DNA of 5,020 nt. Source: Frankiaceae bacterium (GTDB lineage Bacteria > Actinomycetota > Actinomycetes > Frankiales > Frankiaceae). Positions 1-5,020 of this stretch are shown here, piece after piece. The stretch lies in contig JAVEDQ010000352.1 in NCBI GenBank assembly GCA_030840885.1, positions 1-5,020 of the forward strand. Reading direction: 5' to 3'. Below the pieces are notes generated by a model that did no database searches, was not told the origin of the DNA, and saw nothing but the letters and a program-made list of their open reading frames with translations. Made by a program: the position numbers and the translations under genes. Within the stretch, counting starts at the first letter, position 1, and each line of letters opens with the position of its first letter.

Positions 1-720
1 GCGGCCCGGGTCGTCTACGACTACTACGGCGGCAACGCCCGGTTCCCGGAGATCCCCGAGGACCTGATGGCGGCGGTCGACCAGGCCGACAGCGCCCAGT
101 ACAGCGTCGAGGACATCCTGAACCCGACCGGGTGGACGCTGCTGAACTACCTGATGGACAGCCGCACCGGCCTCGGCCGCTTCCGGCAGTTCCGAATCAG
201 CAACTACGCCCTGATGATGGATCTGATCGACGTCTGCGCCTCGATGCCCGTCGACGAGATCCTGCAGCTCGAGGACGTCGCCGAGCGGGTCGAGCTCTAC
301 CGCCAGCAGTCGGAGCTGTTCGTCGAGCAGCTGCGTCGGGTCAGTTCCGTCGACGGTCAGCTCGTGGTCGTCGACTACCGCGACGAGCAGACCATCCACG
401 CCGGCAACCGGTTCACGGTCTACGCACTGTTCCCGCAGACCACCGTCTCGGTGCACCTGATCCCGGGCCGGGCGAACCTGAACACCGTGCTCGCGGTGGG
501 CAAGTCGATCGTCAACCGCTCGTCGCGCTTCGACATCGGCACCGCGATGCTGCGTCACGGCGGTGGCGGGCACGCGAACGCGGGCACCTGCCAGGTCGAG
601 CACGACCGGGCCGACGAGGTGCGCGCCGAGATCGCCGATCTCGTCAACGGGCGCTCTACCCGCGTTGACTCCTCGAGCCGTAGCGATCTTCGGCCCGAAC
701 CCGCAGCTCAGCACGCGTAG
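1..720 (+). CDS. DHH/DHHA1-family phosphoesterase (exopolyphosphatase-like), 3' part only
   Basis: The frame is open from the first base, so the gene begins upstream; 239 codons and the TAG stop are visible. The C-terminal region carries the DHHA1 signature: a glycine-rich HGGGGHANAG motif (visible residues 186-195, bases 556-585), preceded by a segment reading PGRANLNTVLAVGKSIVNRS. In DHH phosphoesterases the DHHA1 domain binds the phosphate end of the substrate, while the N-terminal DHH domain, missing here, holds the metal-binding catalytic residues. Relatives in actinobacteria are usually named exopolyphosphatase or oligoribonuclease (NrnA)-like; the sequence does not separate polyphosphate, nanoRNA or cyclic dinucleotide substrates. 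No membrane segment is seen, so it is probably cytoplasmic. The last 20 or so residues, after NGRS, are a low-complexity Ser/Arg-rich tail outside the conserved fold. It converges with the thioesterase gene, 30 bases away, and looks unrelated to it in function. The family is confident, the substrate is not. Confidence 0.85.
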   Translation, partial: AARVVYDYYGGNARFPEIPEDLMAAVDQADSAQYSVEDILNPTGWTLLNYLMDSRTGLGRFRQFRISNYALMMDLIDVCASMPVDEILQLEDVAERVELYRQQSELFVEQLRRVSSVDGQLVVVDYRDEQTIHAGNRFTVYALFPQTTVSVHLIPGRANLNTVLAVGKSIVNRSSRFDIGTAMLRHGGGGHANAGTCQVEHDRADEVRAEIADLVNGRSTRVDSSSRSDLRPEPAAQHA

Positions 721-750
721 ATCTCGACGCCTCGGGTGGGAGGGGGCGAA

Positions 751-1191
751 TCAGCCGCGTGGGGTCACGTTCTGCAGCCGGACCGAGCCACGGGCGACGA
801 GCTTGCCCTCGGCGTTGGTGAGCCGGACGTCCCAGAGCTGCTGCACGCTGCTCTGCTGCACCGGGACCGCCTCGACGTCGACCCGACCCTCGGTCATGGC
901 GCGGAGGAAGTCCGTCGAGTTGTGGACGCCGACCGCGAACTGGCCCTTGCCGGCGACGGCGGTGCTCGCCCCGACGCTCGCGGCGCTCTCGACCGCAGTC
1001 GTGTAGACGCCGCCGTGGACGACTCCCCACGGCGTGTGCTGATCGGGACCGAGGTCGATGTAGCCGACGACGCGGGTCGCGGAGATCTCGGTCATCTCCA
1101 GGCCAGCTCCGCGCAGGAAAGGCCCGGCGCGGTCGAGGCCTACATCTGGGGAAGGCAGCTCAGGCGCAGGCTGGGCGGATGGCTCGGGCAC
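751..1191 (-). CDS. PaaI/4HBT-family hotdog-fold acyl-CoA thioesterase
   Basis: A 146-residue protein of typical single-hotdog size. The central segment WGVVHGGVYTTAVESAAS (residues 55-72) is the family signature: HGG (59-61) begins the long hotdog helix, and Glu68 sits where the catalytic acid of the Arthrobacter-type 4-hydroxybenzoyl-CoA thioesterase and PaaI group is found. The enzyme should hydrolyse an acyl- or aryl-CoA thioester in the cytoplasm, normally as a dimer or tetramer; the natural substrate cannot be read from sequence. The first 20 residues are Pro-rich and probably disordered. The start is GTG at 1189-1191, supported by GGAGGAG five bases upstream. It is divergent from the HxlR regulator, with 86 bases between the two starts containing a palindrome, so co-control by that regulator is plausible. 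Broad-range proofreading thioesterases share this fold, so a housekeeping role is the main alternative. Confidence 0.9.
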   Translation of the reverse strand: MPEPSAQPAPELPSPDVGLDRAGPFLRGAGLEMTEISATRVVGYIDLGPDQHTPWGVVHGGVYTTAVESAASVGASTAVAGKGQFAVGVHNSTDFLRAMTEGRVDVEAVPVQQSSVQQLWDVRLTNAEGKLVARGSVRLQNVTPRG

Positions 1192-1196
1192 GGGAT

Positions 1197-1203
1197 CTCC
1201 TCC
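1197..1203 (-). promoter_or_regulatory. Shine-Dalgarno of the thioesterase gene
   Basis: On the minus strand GGAGGAG lies 5 bases before the GTG at 1191. This strong match decides the GTG as start and shows that the thioesterase mRNA has a leader, unlike the apparently leaderless regulator mRNA on the other side. Confidence 0.75.
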
Positions 1204-1232
1204 GCAGGTGCGGCAGCTCGTCGGATAGTCGG

Positions 1233-1238
1233 ACGCTA
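1233..1238 (-). promoter_or_regulatory. possible -10 element for the thioesterase gene
   Basis: TAGCGT on the minus strand fits the loose actinobacterial TANNNT -10 pattern and would place transcription start near 1226, giving a leader of roughly 35 bases. No good -35 is visible; the region where it should lie is occupied by the palindrome at 1242-1264. Short motifs of this kind are common by chance, so this is tentative. Confidence 0.3.
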
Positions 1239-1241
1239 CTC

Positions 1242-1264
1242 CTGACTTCGTCGGCCGAAGTCAG
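1242..1264. promoter_or_regulatory. perfect inverted repeat, probable HxlR-family operator
   Basis: CTGACTTCG and CGAAGTCAG form a perfect 9-bp inverted repeat around the 5-base spacer TCGGC. It lies between the divergent thioesterase and regulator genes, 13 bases before the regulator's start. HxlR-family proteins bind as dimers to palindromic sites of about this size next to their own genes. The site covers the space between the likely -35 and -10 elements of the regulator promoter, a position suited to autorepression, and also lies just upstream of the candidate thioesterase promoter. As a transcription terminator it is unlikely: there is no T-run and it sits between two divergent starts. 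The palindrome is seen; its role is inferred. Confidence 0.7.
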
Positions 1265-1271
1265 CTAGGGT
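1242..1271 (+). promoter_or_regulatory. candidate leaderless promoter of the HxlR-family gene
   Basis: TAGGGT at 1266-1271 fits the TANNNT -10 pattern. CTGACT at 1242-1247 matches TTGACA at four of six positions, with an 18-base spacer. Transcription would begin six to seven bases after the -10, at or next to the GTG at 1278, giving a leaderless mRNA, a common arrangement in actinobacteria. The -35 is the first half of the left palindrome arm. The alternative is that AGGG at 1267-1270, seven bases before GTG, acts as a weak ribosome binding site on a longer transcript. Confidence 0.45.
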
Positions 1272-1277
1272 CCGCTC

Positions 1278-1754
1278 GTGGACTGGCGCCAGGTCGAAAC
1301 CGACAACTGCTCGGTCGCCCGGGCGCTGGCCGTGGTCGGCGAGAAGTGGTCGCTGCTGGTGCTGCGCGACGCCTTCAACGGCCTGCGCCGCTACGACGAA
1401 CTGCGCCGCCACCTCGGCATCAGCGACGCCGTCCTAGCCGACCGGCTCAGGACGCTCGTCGCAGCCGGGGTACTCGAACGTCGCTCCTACCAGGAGCCCG
1501 GCCGTCGCAGCCGCGTCGAATACCTGGTCACCGCCGCCGGCTGGGACCTGCAGCCCGTCGTCGTCGGCCTGCTGCAGTGGGGCGACCGGCACCTCGGCGA
1601 TGACGCCGGGCCCCTCGTCGAGGTCCGGCACCGGGGTTGCGGCGGCGCCGTCGAGGCAGTGGTCCGGTGCGCCGAGGACGGCAGGGTCCTTACTCCCGCT
1701 GAAACACAGCTGACCCCTGGGCCGGGCCTTCGGCTGCGACCGGTCGAAGGGTGA
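1278..1754 (+). CDS. HxlR-family winged helix-turn-helix transcriptional regulator
   Basis: A 158-residue cytoplasmic DNA-binding protein. The HxlR domain spans about residues 10-105: Cys11 in the conserved N-terminal NCSVARAL position, GEKWSLLVLRDAF (21-33), the recognition-helix region with ISDAVLADRLRTL (48-60), the wing around 67-83, and a closing LLQWGDRHL helix (98-106). Some family members sense electrophiles or aldehydes through the N-terminal Cys, which is present here. The tail (residues 112-158) has a Cys121-Gly and a Cys131 followed by a PGPG turn (147-150). This resembles the small C-terminal extension of many actinobacterial HxlR proteins, where two CxxC-like pairs may bind zinc, but here only single cysteines remain. 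The GTG start has no strong ribosome binding site and may be translated leaderless. Its stop overlaps the transporter start by 4 bases. It is likely to control itself, the transporter and possibly the divergent thioesterase. Family assignment is firm; the ligand is unknown. Confidence 0.92.
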   Translation: MDWRQVETDNCSVARALAVVGEKWSLLVLRDAFNGLRRYDELRRHLGISDAVLADRLRTLVAAGVLERRSYQEPGRRSRVEYLVTAAGWDLQPVVVGLLQWGDRHLGDDAGPLVEVRHRGCGGAVEAVVRCAEDGRVLTPAETQLTPGPGLRLRPVEG

Positions 1755-3049
1755 ATCTGCTGGCAGGACGGACCCGCCCTCACTACGCCTGGATCGTCGC
1801 CGGCGTCGCCTTTTTGACCCTGCTGCTCTCCAGCGGGTTCCGGTCGACGCCTGGCGTGCTGATCGACCCGCTGCAGCACGACCTCGGCTGGTCGCGCGCG
1901 ACGATCTCGCTGGCCATCGGCGTCAACCTCGTCCTCTACGGGCTCACCGGCCCGTTCGCCGCCGCGGCCATGCTGCGCTTCGGCATCCGCCGGGTCGTCG
2001 TGGTCGCGCTCGGCCTGTGCGCGGTCGGCTCCGGCCTGACGATCCGCATGACCGAACCCTGGCAGCTCGTGCTGCTGTGGGGCGTTGTCGTCGGCCTCGG
2101 GACGGGGAGCCTGGCGAGCGTCTTCGCCGCGACCGTCGCCGACCGCTGGTTCGTCGAGAAGCGCGGGCTGGTGACCGGCGTCCTGACCGCGGCCAGCGCC
2201 ACCGGGCAGCTAGCCTTCCTGCCGTTGCTGGCCGGGCTCACGATGTCGCACGGCTGGCGCAGCGCCTCGGCGACCGTCGCCATCGCCGCCGCGCTCGCCG
2301 TCCCGCTCGTGCTCCTGCTGCTCCGCGACCGACCGGAGGACGTCGGCACCCGGGCCTACGGCGTGCCCGCCGACGCCCCGGTCGAGCCACCGCGCGTCGC
2401 CGGGAACCCGGTGGCGACCGCCTTCGCCGGCCTGCGCCTGGCCTCGGGCAGCGGCCGCTTCTGGCTGCTGGCCGGGTCGTTCTTCGTTTGCGGCGCCTCG
2501 ACCAACGGGCTCATCGGGACCCACTTCATCCCCGCCGCCCACGACCACGGGATGACCGAGGTGGCCGCCGCCTCACTGCTCGCCACCATCGGCGTGTTCG
2601 ACATCGTCGGTACGACGGCGTCGGGATGGCTCACCGACCGGGTCGACCCGCGCAAGCTACTGGCCTGGTACTACGCGCTGCGCGGTCTCGCGCTGCTGGC
2701 GCTGCCGACCGTGCTGGCCACCGGCTCGTTCCCCCTGCTGCTCTTCATCGCCTTCTACGGTCTGGACTGGGTGGCGACCGTTCCGCCGACCATCGCCCTG
2801 TGCGCCGGCGTCGCCGGGCGGGAGCGGACGTCGGTGGTGTTCGGCTGGGTCTTCGCGAGCCACCAGATCGGCGCCGCCGTCGCCGCCTACGCCGCCGGGG
2901 TGACACGCAGCGAGCTCGGCTCGTACTCGCCGGCCTTCATCACCGCCGGCTGGCTCTGCGCCGCGGCGGCGGCTCTCGCCTGGTCGGTCGGCCGGTCCCG
3001 CACCCGTCCCGTCCGTCCGGTACTCGCCGAGGCGGCGCCTCTTGCATGA
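1751..3049 (+). CDS. MFS transporter, monocarboxylate/oxalate-formate antiporter-like
   Basis: A 432-residue inner-membrane protein with about 12 hydrophobic segments (roughly 12-30, 50-75, 82-100, 105-125, 138-160, 170-192, then 236-258, 270-290, 304-323, 326-350, 360-385, 392-412) and a hydrophilic central loop at 193-235. The stretch DLGWSRATISLAIGVNL (44-60) before and into TM2, and the RDRPEDVG after TM6, are typical of the MFS group containing MCT and oxalate/formate antiporter relatives, which mostly move small carboxylates. The motif-A loop between TM2 and TM3 (about 74-82) is degenerate and lacks the usual Asp, whereas the equivalent loop in the second half, GWLTDRVDPRK, keeps it. 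The GTG start is inside the regulator's GTGA overlap; GAAGG abuts it too closely to act normally, so translational coupling is likely. A later start would cut TM1. Substrate and direction of transport are not predictable; an efflux role under the HxlR regulator is equally possible. Confidence 0.9.
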   Translation: MNLLAGRTRPHYAWIVAGVAFLTLLLSSGFRSTPGVLIDPLQHDLGWSRATISLAIGVNLVLYGLTGPFAAAAMLRFGIRRVVVVALGLCAVGSGLTIRMTEPWQLVLLWGVVVGLGTGSLASVFAATVADRWFVEKRGLVTGVLTAASATGQLAFLPLLAGLTMSHGWRSASATVAIAAALAVPLVLLLLRDRPEDVGTRAYGVPADAPVEPPRVAGNPVATAFAGLRLASGSGRFWLLAGSFFVCGASTNGLIGTHFIPAAHDHGMTEVAAASLLATIGVFDIVGTTASGWLTDRVDPRKLLAWYYALRGLALLALPTVLATGSFPLLLFIAFYGLDWVATVPPTIALCAGVAGRERTSVVFGWVFASHQIGAAVAAYAAGVTRSELGSYSPAFITAGWLCAAAAALAWSVGRSRTRPVRPVLAEAAPLA

Positions 3050-3059
3050 TCGTCACCTG

Positions 3060-3091
3060 TTGAAACCGCCAACGGCTCCGCCACGAATACT
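3060..3091 (+). promoter_or_regulatory. weak promoter-like pair upstream of egtA
   Basis: TTGAAA at 3060-3065 resembles a -35, and AATACT at 3086-3091 matches TATAAT at four of six positions. The 20-base spacer is longer than the usual 16-19, so this is only the best visible candidate for transcription of the egt genes. A leader of about 115 bases would precede the TTG start. Confidence 0.25.
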
Positions 3092-3102
3092 GGATGAGAC
3101 CC

Positions 3103-3132
3103 GGGGACCCCTCGGAACTGTCGGCGGTCCCC
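3103..3132. repeat. 7-bp inverted repeat in the transporter-egtA gap
   Basis: GGGGACC (3103-3109) and GGTCCCC (3126-3132) are perfect complements separated by 16 bases. On RNA this would be a GC-only stem with a large loop. There is no T-run after it, so it is not a classical terminator; it could be a terminator of the T-less kind proposed for high-GC bacteria, an operator for egtA, or chance in GC-rich DNA. Confidence 0.3.
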
Positions 3133-3133
3133 T

Positions 3134-3214
3134 CTACGCTCCGTTCAGCACCTGCTTGTCGACGACCTCGACGCCGTGGCGGCCCAACCAGGGCCAGGAA
3201 GGCGGGACCCTCCG
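3134..3214 (-). pseudogene. possible C-terminal remnant of a lost minus-strand gene
   Basis: Read on the minus strand toward a TAG at 3134-3136, the last residues are WLGRHGVEVVDKQVLNGA, which looks like a natural protein end. 21 of the last 23 sense codons finish in G or C, whereas the plus-strand frame over the same DNA (a possible N-terminal extension of EgtA from GTG 3176) has 9 of 14. The frame continues open upstream to 4459, but from 3215 on that is the antisense of egtA and reads as Arg/Gly-rich nonsense. I do not recognise the protein. It may be the tail of a gene cut when the egt genes came to lie here, or simply chance coding-like sequence in GC-rich DNA. Confidence 0.22.
3196..3202 (+). 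promoter_or_regulatory. possible ribosome binding site of egtA
   Basis: AGGAAGG lies 12 bases before the TTG at 3215, a longer spacing than the usual 5-10. It is still the only purine-rich site near any candidate egtA start; GTG 3176 and GTG 3254 have none. Confidence 0.4.
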
Positions 3215-4474
3215 TTGAATCCGACCTACGACAACCGGCGGCAGCTGGCCGGGGTGGAAGACGTCCACGGCTTCGTGACGCGGGTGTGCTTCAAGACCGG
3301 CCCTCCAGGCGCGGTCGGCATCGAGTCCGAATGGCTCGTCGTCGCCGACGACGACCCGTGCCGCGCCGTGCCGATCGCCGAGATGCAGCGAACGCTCGCC
3401 GGCGTCGTCCTCCCGCACGGCAGTGCCCTCACCTTCGAACCTGGTGGCCAACTCGAGCTGAGCAGCCTGGTGTCGCCGAACCTCTCCGGCGCCTGCACCG
3501 GCCTCGCCGAAGATCTCGCCGCCCTCACCCCCGCCCTCGACGCAGCCGGTCTCCGCCTCGTCGGGCAAGGCACCGATCCGCTCCGCCCGCCCGTCCTGCA
3601 GACCCTCGGCCCGCGCTACGACGCGATGCAGCAGTACTTCACCCGCCGAGGGGTGGCCGGAGAGGCGATGATGGCCTCCACCGCCGCGGTGCAGCTCAGC
3701 CTGGACGCCGGCGCCGATGCCGCGGACGTCCGCCGGCGGTGGCACCTCGCCAACGCGCTGCTCCCCGTCCTGCTCGGGGCCTTCGCCAACTCGCCGCTGC
3801 GCTTCGGCCGCCCGACCGGTGACCGCAGCAGCCGTTTCGGCATCTGGTCGGCCGTCGACGCCACGCGCAGCGCCGCGCCGAGTGGCGACGACCCGGCCGA
3901 GGCCTGGGCCCGGCACGCGCTGGCCGCGCAGGTCATGTTGGTGCGCACCCCGGACGGCCCCTGGGTCGCCGACCCCGGCTTCACCTTCGCCGATTGGGTC
4001 GGCGGGCGGACGGGGCTGCCGGCCCCGACGGAGGACGACCTCGCCTACCACCTGACGACCCTGTTCCCGCCGGTACGTCCGCGGGGGTGGTTCGAGATCC
4101 GCTACCTCGACGCGCTGCCCGATCAGCTCTGGCCGGTCGCCGTCGCCGTCACGACGGCCCTCATGGAGGATGCGGCCGCCGGGGACTCGGCGGCCGACGC
4201 CGCCGAAGCGGTGCGCGACCTGACCCCGGTGGCCATCCGCTCCGGGGTCGCCGACCGGCGGCTGCGGCGGGCGGCCCTGCGATGTCTCGCACTGGCCGCC
4301 GACGCGCTCCCCCGGCTCGGCGCGGCCGAGCTCGTCCCCGCCGTCGAGGCGTTCGTCGAGCAGTACACCGACCGCGGCCGGTGTCCGGCCGACGACGTCC
4401 TCGCCTCGGCAGCTGCCGACCTGCCCGAACCGTCCGCCACGCCCGCCGACCGGAGGCATGCCCTGTGGCTCTGA
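3215..4474 (+). CDS. egtA: EgtA, glutamate-cysteine ligase of ergothioneine biosynthesis
   Basis: EgtA joins L-glutamate and L-cysteine with ATP to give gamma-glutamylcysteine (EC 6.3.2.2), the sulfur donor used by EgtB; it is a cytoplasmic GCS2-type ligase. Visible family marks, numbered from the TTG, are CFKTGPPG (25-32) followed by GIESEW (35-40), which keeps the two glutamates of the usual ExE metal/nucleotide site though the residue between is Ser rather than the common Leu; TFEPGGQLELSS (72-83), the strongest signature; and MMASTAAVQLSLD (152-164). From this start it has 419 residues, close to known EgtA proteins. The start is uncertain: GTG 3176 adds 13 residues of Pro/Arg-rich sequence with no ribosome binding site, and GTG 3254 would leave 12 residues before CFKTGPPG. 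I prefer TTG 3215 for its AGGAAGG. The C-terminal stop lies 10 bases inside egtB, which supports an operon. The downstream egtB separates it from ordinary glutathione-type ligases. Confidence 0.9.
   Translation: MNPTYDNRRQLAGVEDVHGFVTRVCFKTGPPGAVGIESEWLVVADDDPCRAVPIAEMQRTLAGVVLPHGSALTFEPGGQLELSSLVSPNLSGACTGLAEDLAALTPALDAAGLRLVGQGTDPLRPPVLQTLGPRYDAMQQYFTRRGVAGEAMMASTAAVQLSLDAGADAADVRRRWHLANALLPVLLGAFANSPLRFGRPTGDRSSRFGIWSAVDATRSAAPSGDDPAEAWARHALAAQVMLVRTPDGPWVADPGFTFADWVGGRTGLPAPTEDDLAYHLTTLFPPVRPRGWFEIRYLDALPDQLWPVAVAVTTALMEDAAAGDSAADAAEAVRDLTPVAIRSGVADRRLRRAALRCLALAADALPRLGAAELVPAVEAFVEQYTDRGRCPADDVLASAAADLPEPSATPADRRHALWL
4452..4456 (+). promoter_or_regulatory. Shine-Dalgarno of egtB inside egtA
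   Basis: GGAGG ends eight bases before the GTG at 4465, an optimal spacing. It lies within the last codons of egtA and fixes the egtB start, including its repetitive N-terminus. Confidence 0.75.
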
Positions 4475-5020
4475 CCGACCTCCCGCAGACCGACCTAGCG
4501 CACACCGACCTCACGGCGCCCGACCTCCCCGAGTCATCCGACGATGCCGTCCGCGAGCAGCTGGCCGCCGAACTGATCCGCGTCCGGCGGCGCAGCGAGG
4601 CGCTGACCATCGACGTCCTCGACGAGGACGAGTTGCTCCACCAGCACTCGCCATTGATGTCCCCGCTGGTCTGGGACTACGCCCACATCGGCAACTACGA
4701 GGAGCAGTGGCTGCTCCGCGAAGCCGCGGGGCTTGCCCCGATGCGTCCCGAGATCGACGACATCTACGACGCCTTCGAGCACCCCCGCGCCACCCGCACG
4801 ACCCTGCCGCTGCTCCGGCGCGACGACGCGCACAGCTACCTGCGCACCGTCCGCTCGAAGGTGCTGGACTCGCTGGAGACGGCCACGTTCTCCCCCGACC
4901 GGCCGCTGACCGCCGGCGCGTTCGTGCACCGCATGGTCGTCCAGCACGAGCACATGCACGACGAGACGATGCTCGCCACCCATCAGCTCCGGCGGGGCCA
5001 GCCCGTGCTCACCGACGTCC
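4465..5020 (+). CDS. egtB: EgtB, hercynine oxygenase (sulfoxide synthase), 5' part
   Basis: EgtB is a mononuclear non-haem iron enzyme that uses O2 to join hercynine and gamma-glutamylcysteine into the sulfoxide precursor of ergothioneine (EC 1.14.99.50). Only 185 codons of a protein normally over 400 residues long are present; the gene runs off the window, and the C-terminal formylglycine-generating-enzyme-like domain is beyond it. The visible part is the DinB-like domain. SPLVWDYAHIGNYEEQWLL includes His74, and VVQHEHMHDETM includes His161 and His165; these correspond to the three-histidine iron site of the Mycolicibacterium thermoresistibile enzyme (His51, His134, His138). Arg108 and Arg111 in HPRATR are placed to be the gamma-glutamylcysteine-binding arginines, by inference. 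The first 23 residues form a degenerate pentapeptide repeat not needed by the fold. The GTG start overlaps the egtA end by 10 bases and has a perfect GGAGG, indicating co-transcription with egtA. Confidence 0.94.
   Translation, partial: MALTDLPQTDLAHTDLTAPDLPESSDDAVREQLAAELIRVRRRSEALTIDVLDEDELLHQHSPLMSPLVWDYAHIGNYEEQWLLREAAGLAPMRPEIDDIYDAFEHPRATRTTLPLLRRDDAHSYLRTVRSKVLDSLETATFSPDRPLTAGAFVHRMVVQHEHMHDETMLATHQLRRGQPVLTDV
4474..4533 (+). repeat. four 15-bp tandem units encoding the EgtB N-terminus
   Basis: Four consecutive in-frame 15-base units begin ACCGACCT, ACCGACCT, ACCGACCT and CCCGACCT and encode TDLPQ, TDLAH, TDLTA and PDLPE. The first eight bases are identical in three units and differ at one base in the fourth; the last seven bases vary. 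The unit length is a multiple of three, so gain or loss of a unit would keep the frame. The segment sits between the start codon and the conserved DinB-like domain, so it is probably a flexible tail created by slippage or unequal exchange. The first unit begins on the A of egtA's stop codon. Confidence 0.6.

Noticed and set aside
721..750. Bidirectional terminator between the convergent DHH and thioesterase genes
   Set aside because: Only a 4-bp CCTC/GAGG stem is visible, with no T-run on either strand.
2017..3063. 348-codon plus-strand frame inside the transporter gene
   Set aside because: Its translation is almost entirely Arg, Ala, Pro and Gly, as expected of a shifted frame of a GC-rich gene; the transporter frame has coherent membrane segments.
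3114..3145. ECF-sigma type promoter (GGAAC at 3114, CGTT at 3142)
   Set aside because: The 23-base spacing between the elements is well beyond the 15-19 bases seen for this promoter class.
3094..3822. 242-codon plus-strand frame starting before egtA
   Set aside because: Arg/Pro-rich, no domain, no ribosome binding site, and it overlaps the well-supported egtA.
3134..4459. 441-codon open frame on the minus strand opposite egtA
   Set aside because: It is the antisense of a clear EgtA; the translation is Gly/Arg/Glu-rich with no recognisable motif. Only its last 26 or so codons, outside egtA, are considered separately.
1192..4474. Idea that the HxlR/MFS pair is an ergothioneine regulator and exporter
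   Set aside because: A 165-base gap with its own possible promoter and inverted repeat separates the units, and the palindrome at 1242-1264 does not recur upstream of egtA. Adjacency alone is not enough.
4534..4983. 149-codon minus-strand frame opposite egtB
   Set aside because: Superficially protein-like (valine- and leucine-rich), but this is what the antisense of an Asp/Glu/His-rich GC3 gene gives; the plus strand carries the EgtB iron-site motifs.
1..5020. CRISPR arrays, tRNA or rRNA genes, insertion sequences, defence or phage modules
   Set aside because: No direct repeat-spacer pattern, tRNA-like cloverleaf, transposase or terminal inverted repeats were seen; the intergenic space is too small to hide them.

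Overview
This window is high-GC, GC3-rich actinobacterial chromosome. The signs are GTG starts on most genes, strong third-position G/C, an HxlR regulator with an apparently leaderless promoter, and ergothioneine genes of the actinobacterial egtA-egtB type. I cannot fix the genus.

Layout. (1) 1-720, + strand: the 3' part of a DHH/DHHA1-family phosphoesterase (exopolyphosphatase-like) whose N-terminal catalytic half lies upstream of the window. (2) 751-1191, - strand: a PaaI/4HBT-type hotdog-fold thioesterase, convergent with the DHH gene. (3) 1192-1277: a short divergent control region. It holds a perfect 9-bp inverted repeat with a 5-nt spacer (1242-1264), a -10-like TAGGGT six bases before the regulator's GTG start, and a good Shine-Dalgarno for the thioesterase on the other strand. 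(4) 1278-1754, + strand: an HxlR-family winged-helix regulator. It overlaps by 4 nt (5) 1751-3049, + strand: a 12-TM major facilitator transporter related to the monocarboxylate/oxalate-formate antiporter group. (6) 3050-3214: an intergenic gap with a 7-bp inverted repeat, a weak promoter-like pair, and on the - strand a short stretch that reads like the C-terminal end of a lost gene. (7) 3215-4474, + strand: egtA, glutamate-cysteine ligase. (8) 4465-5020, + strand: the N-terminal part of egtB, the hercynine oxygenase. Its start overlaps the end of egtA and has its own strong ribosome binding site.

How the genes work together. Regulator and transporter form a translationally coupled pair. The divergent thioesterase probably shares the palindromic operator, so these three look like a small ligand-responsive module; the ligand is unknown and no catabolic enzyme is linked. 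EgtA makes gamma-glutamylcysteine and EgtB joins it oxidatively to hercynine. egtC, egtD and possibly egtE would be expected just beyond the window. The rest is conventional. The most useful second looks are the operator/leaderless promoter, the 15-bp tandem repeat encoding the EgtB N-terminus, and the possible gene remnant in front of egtA.
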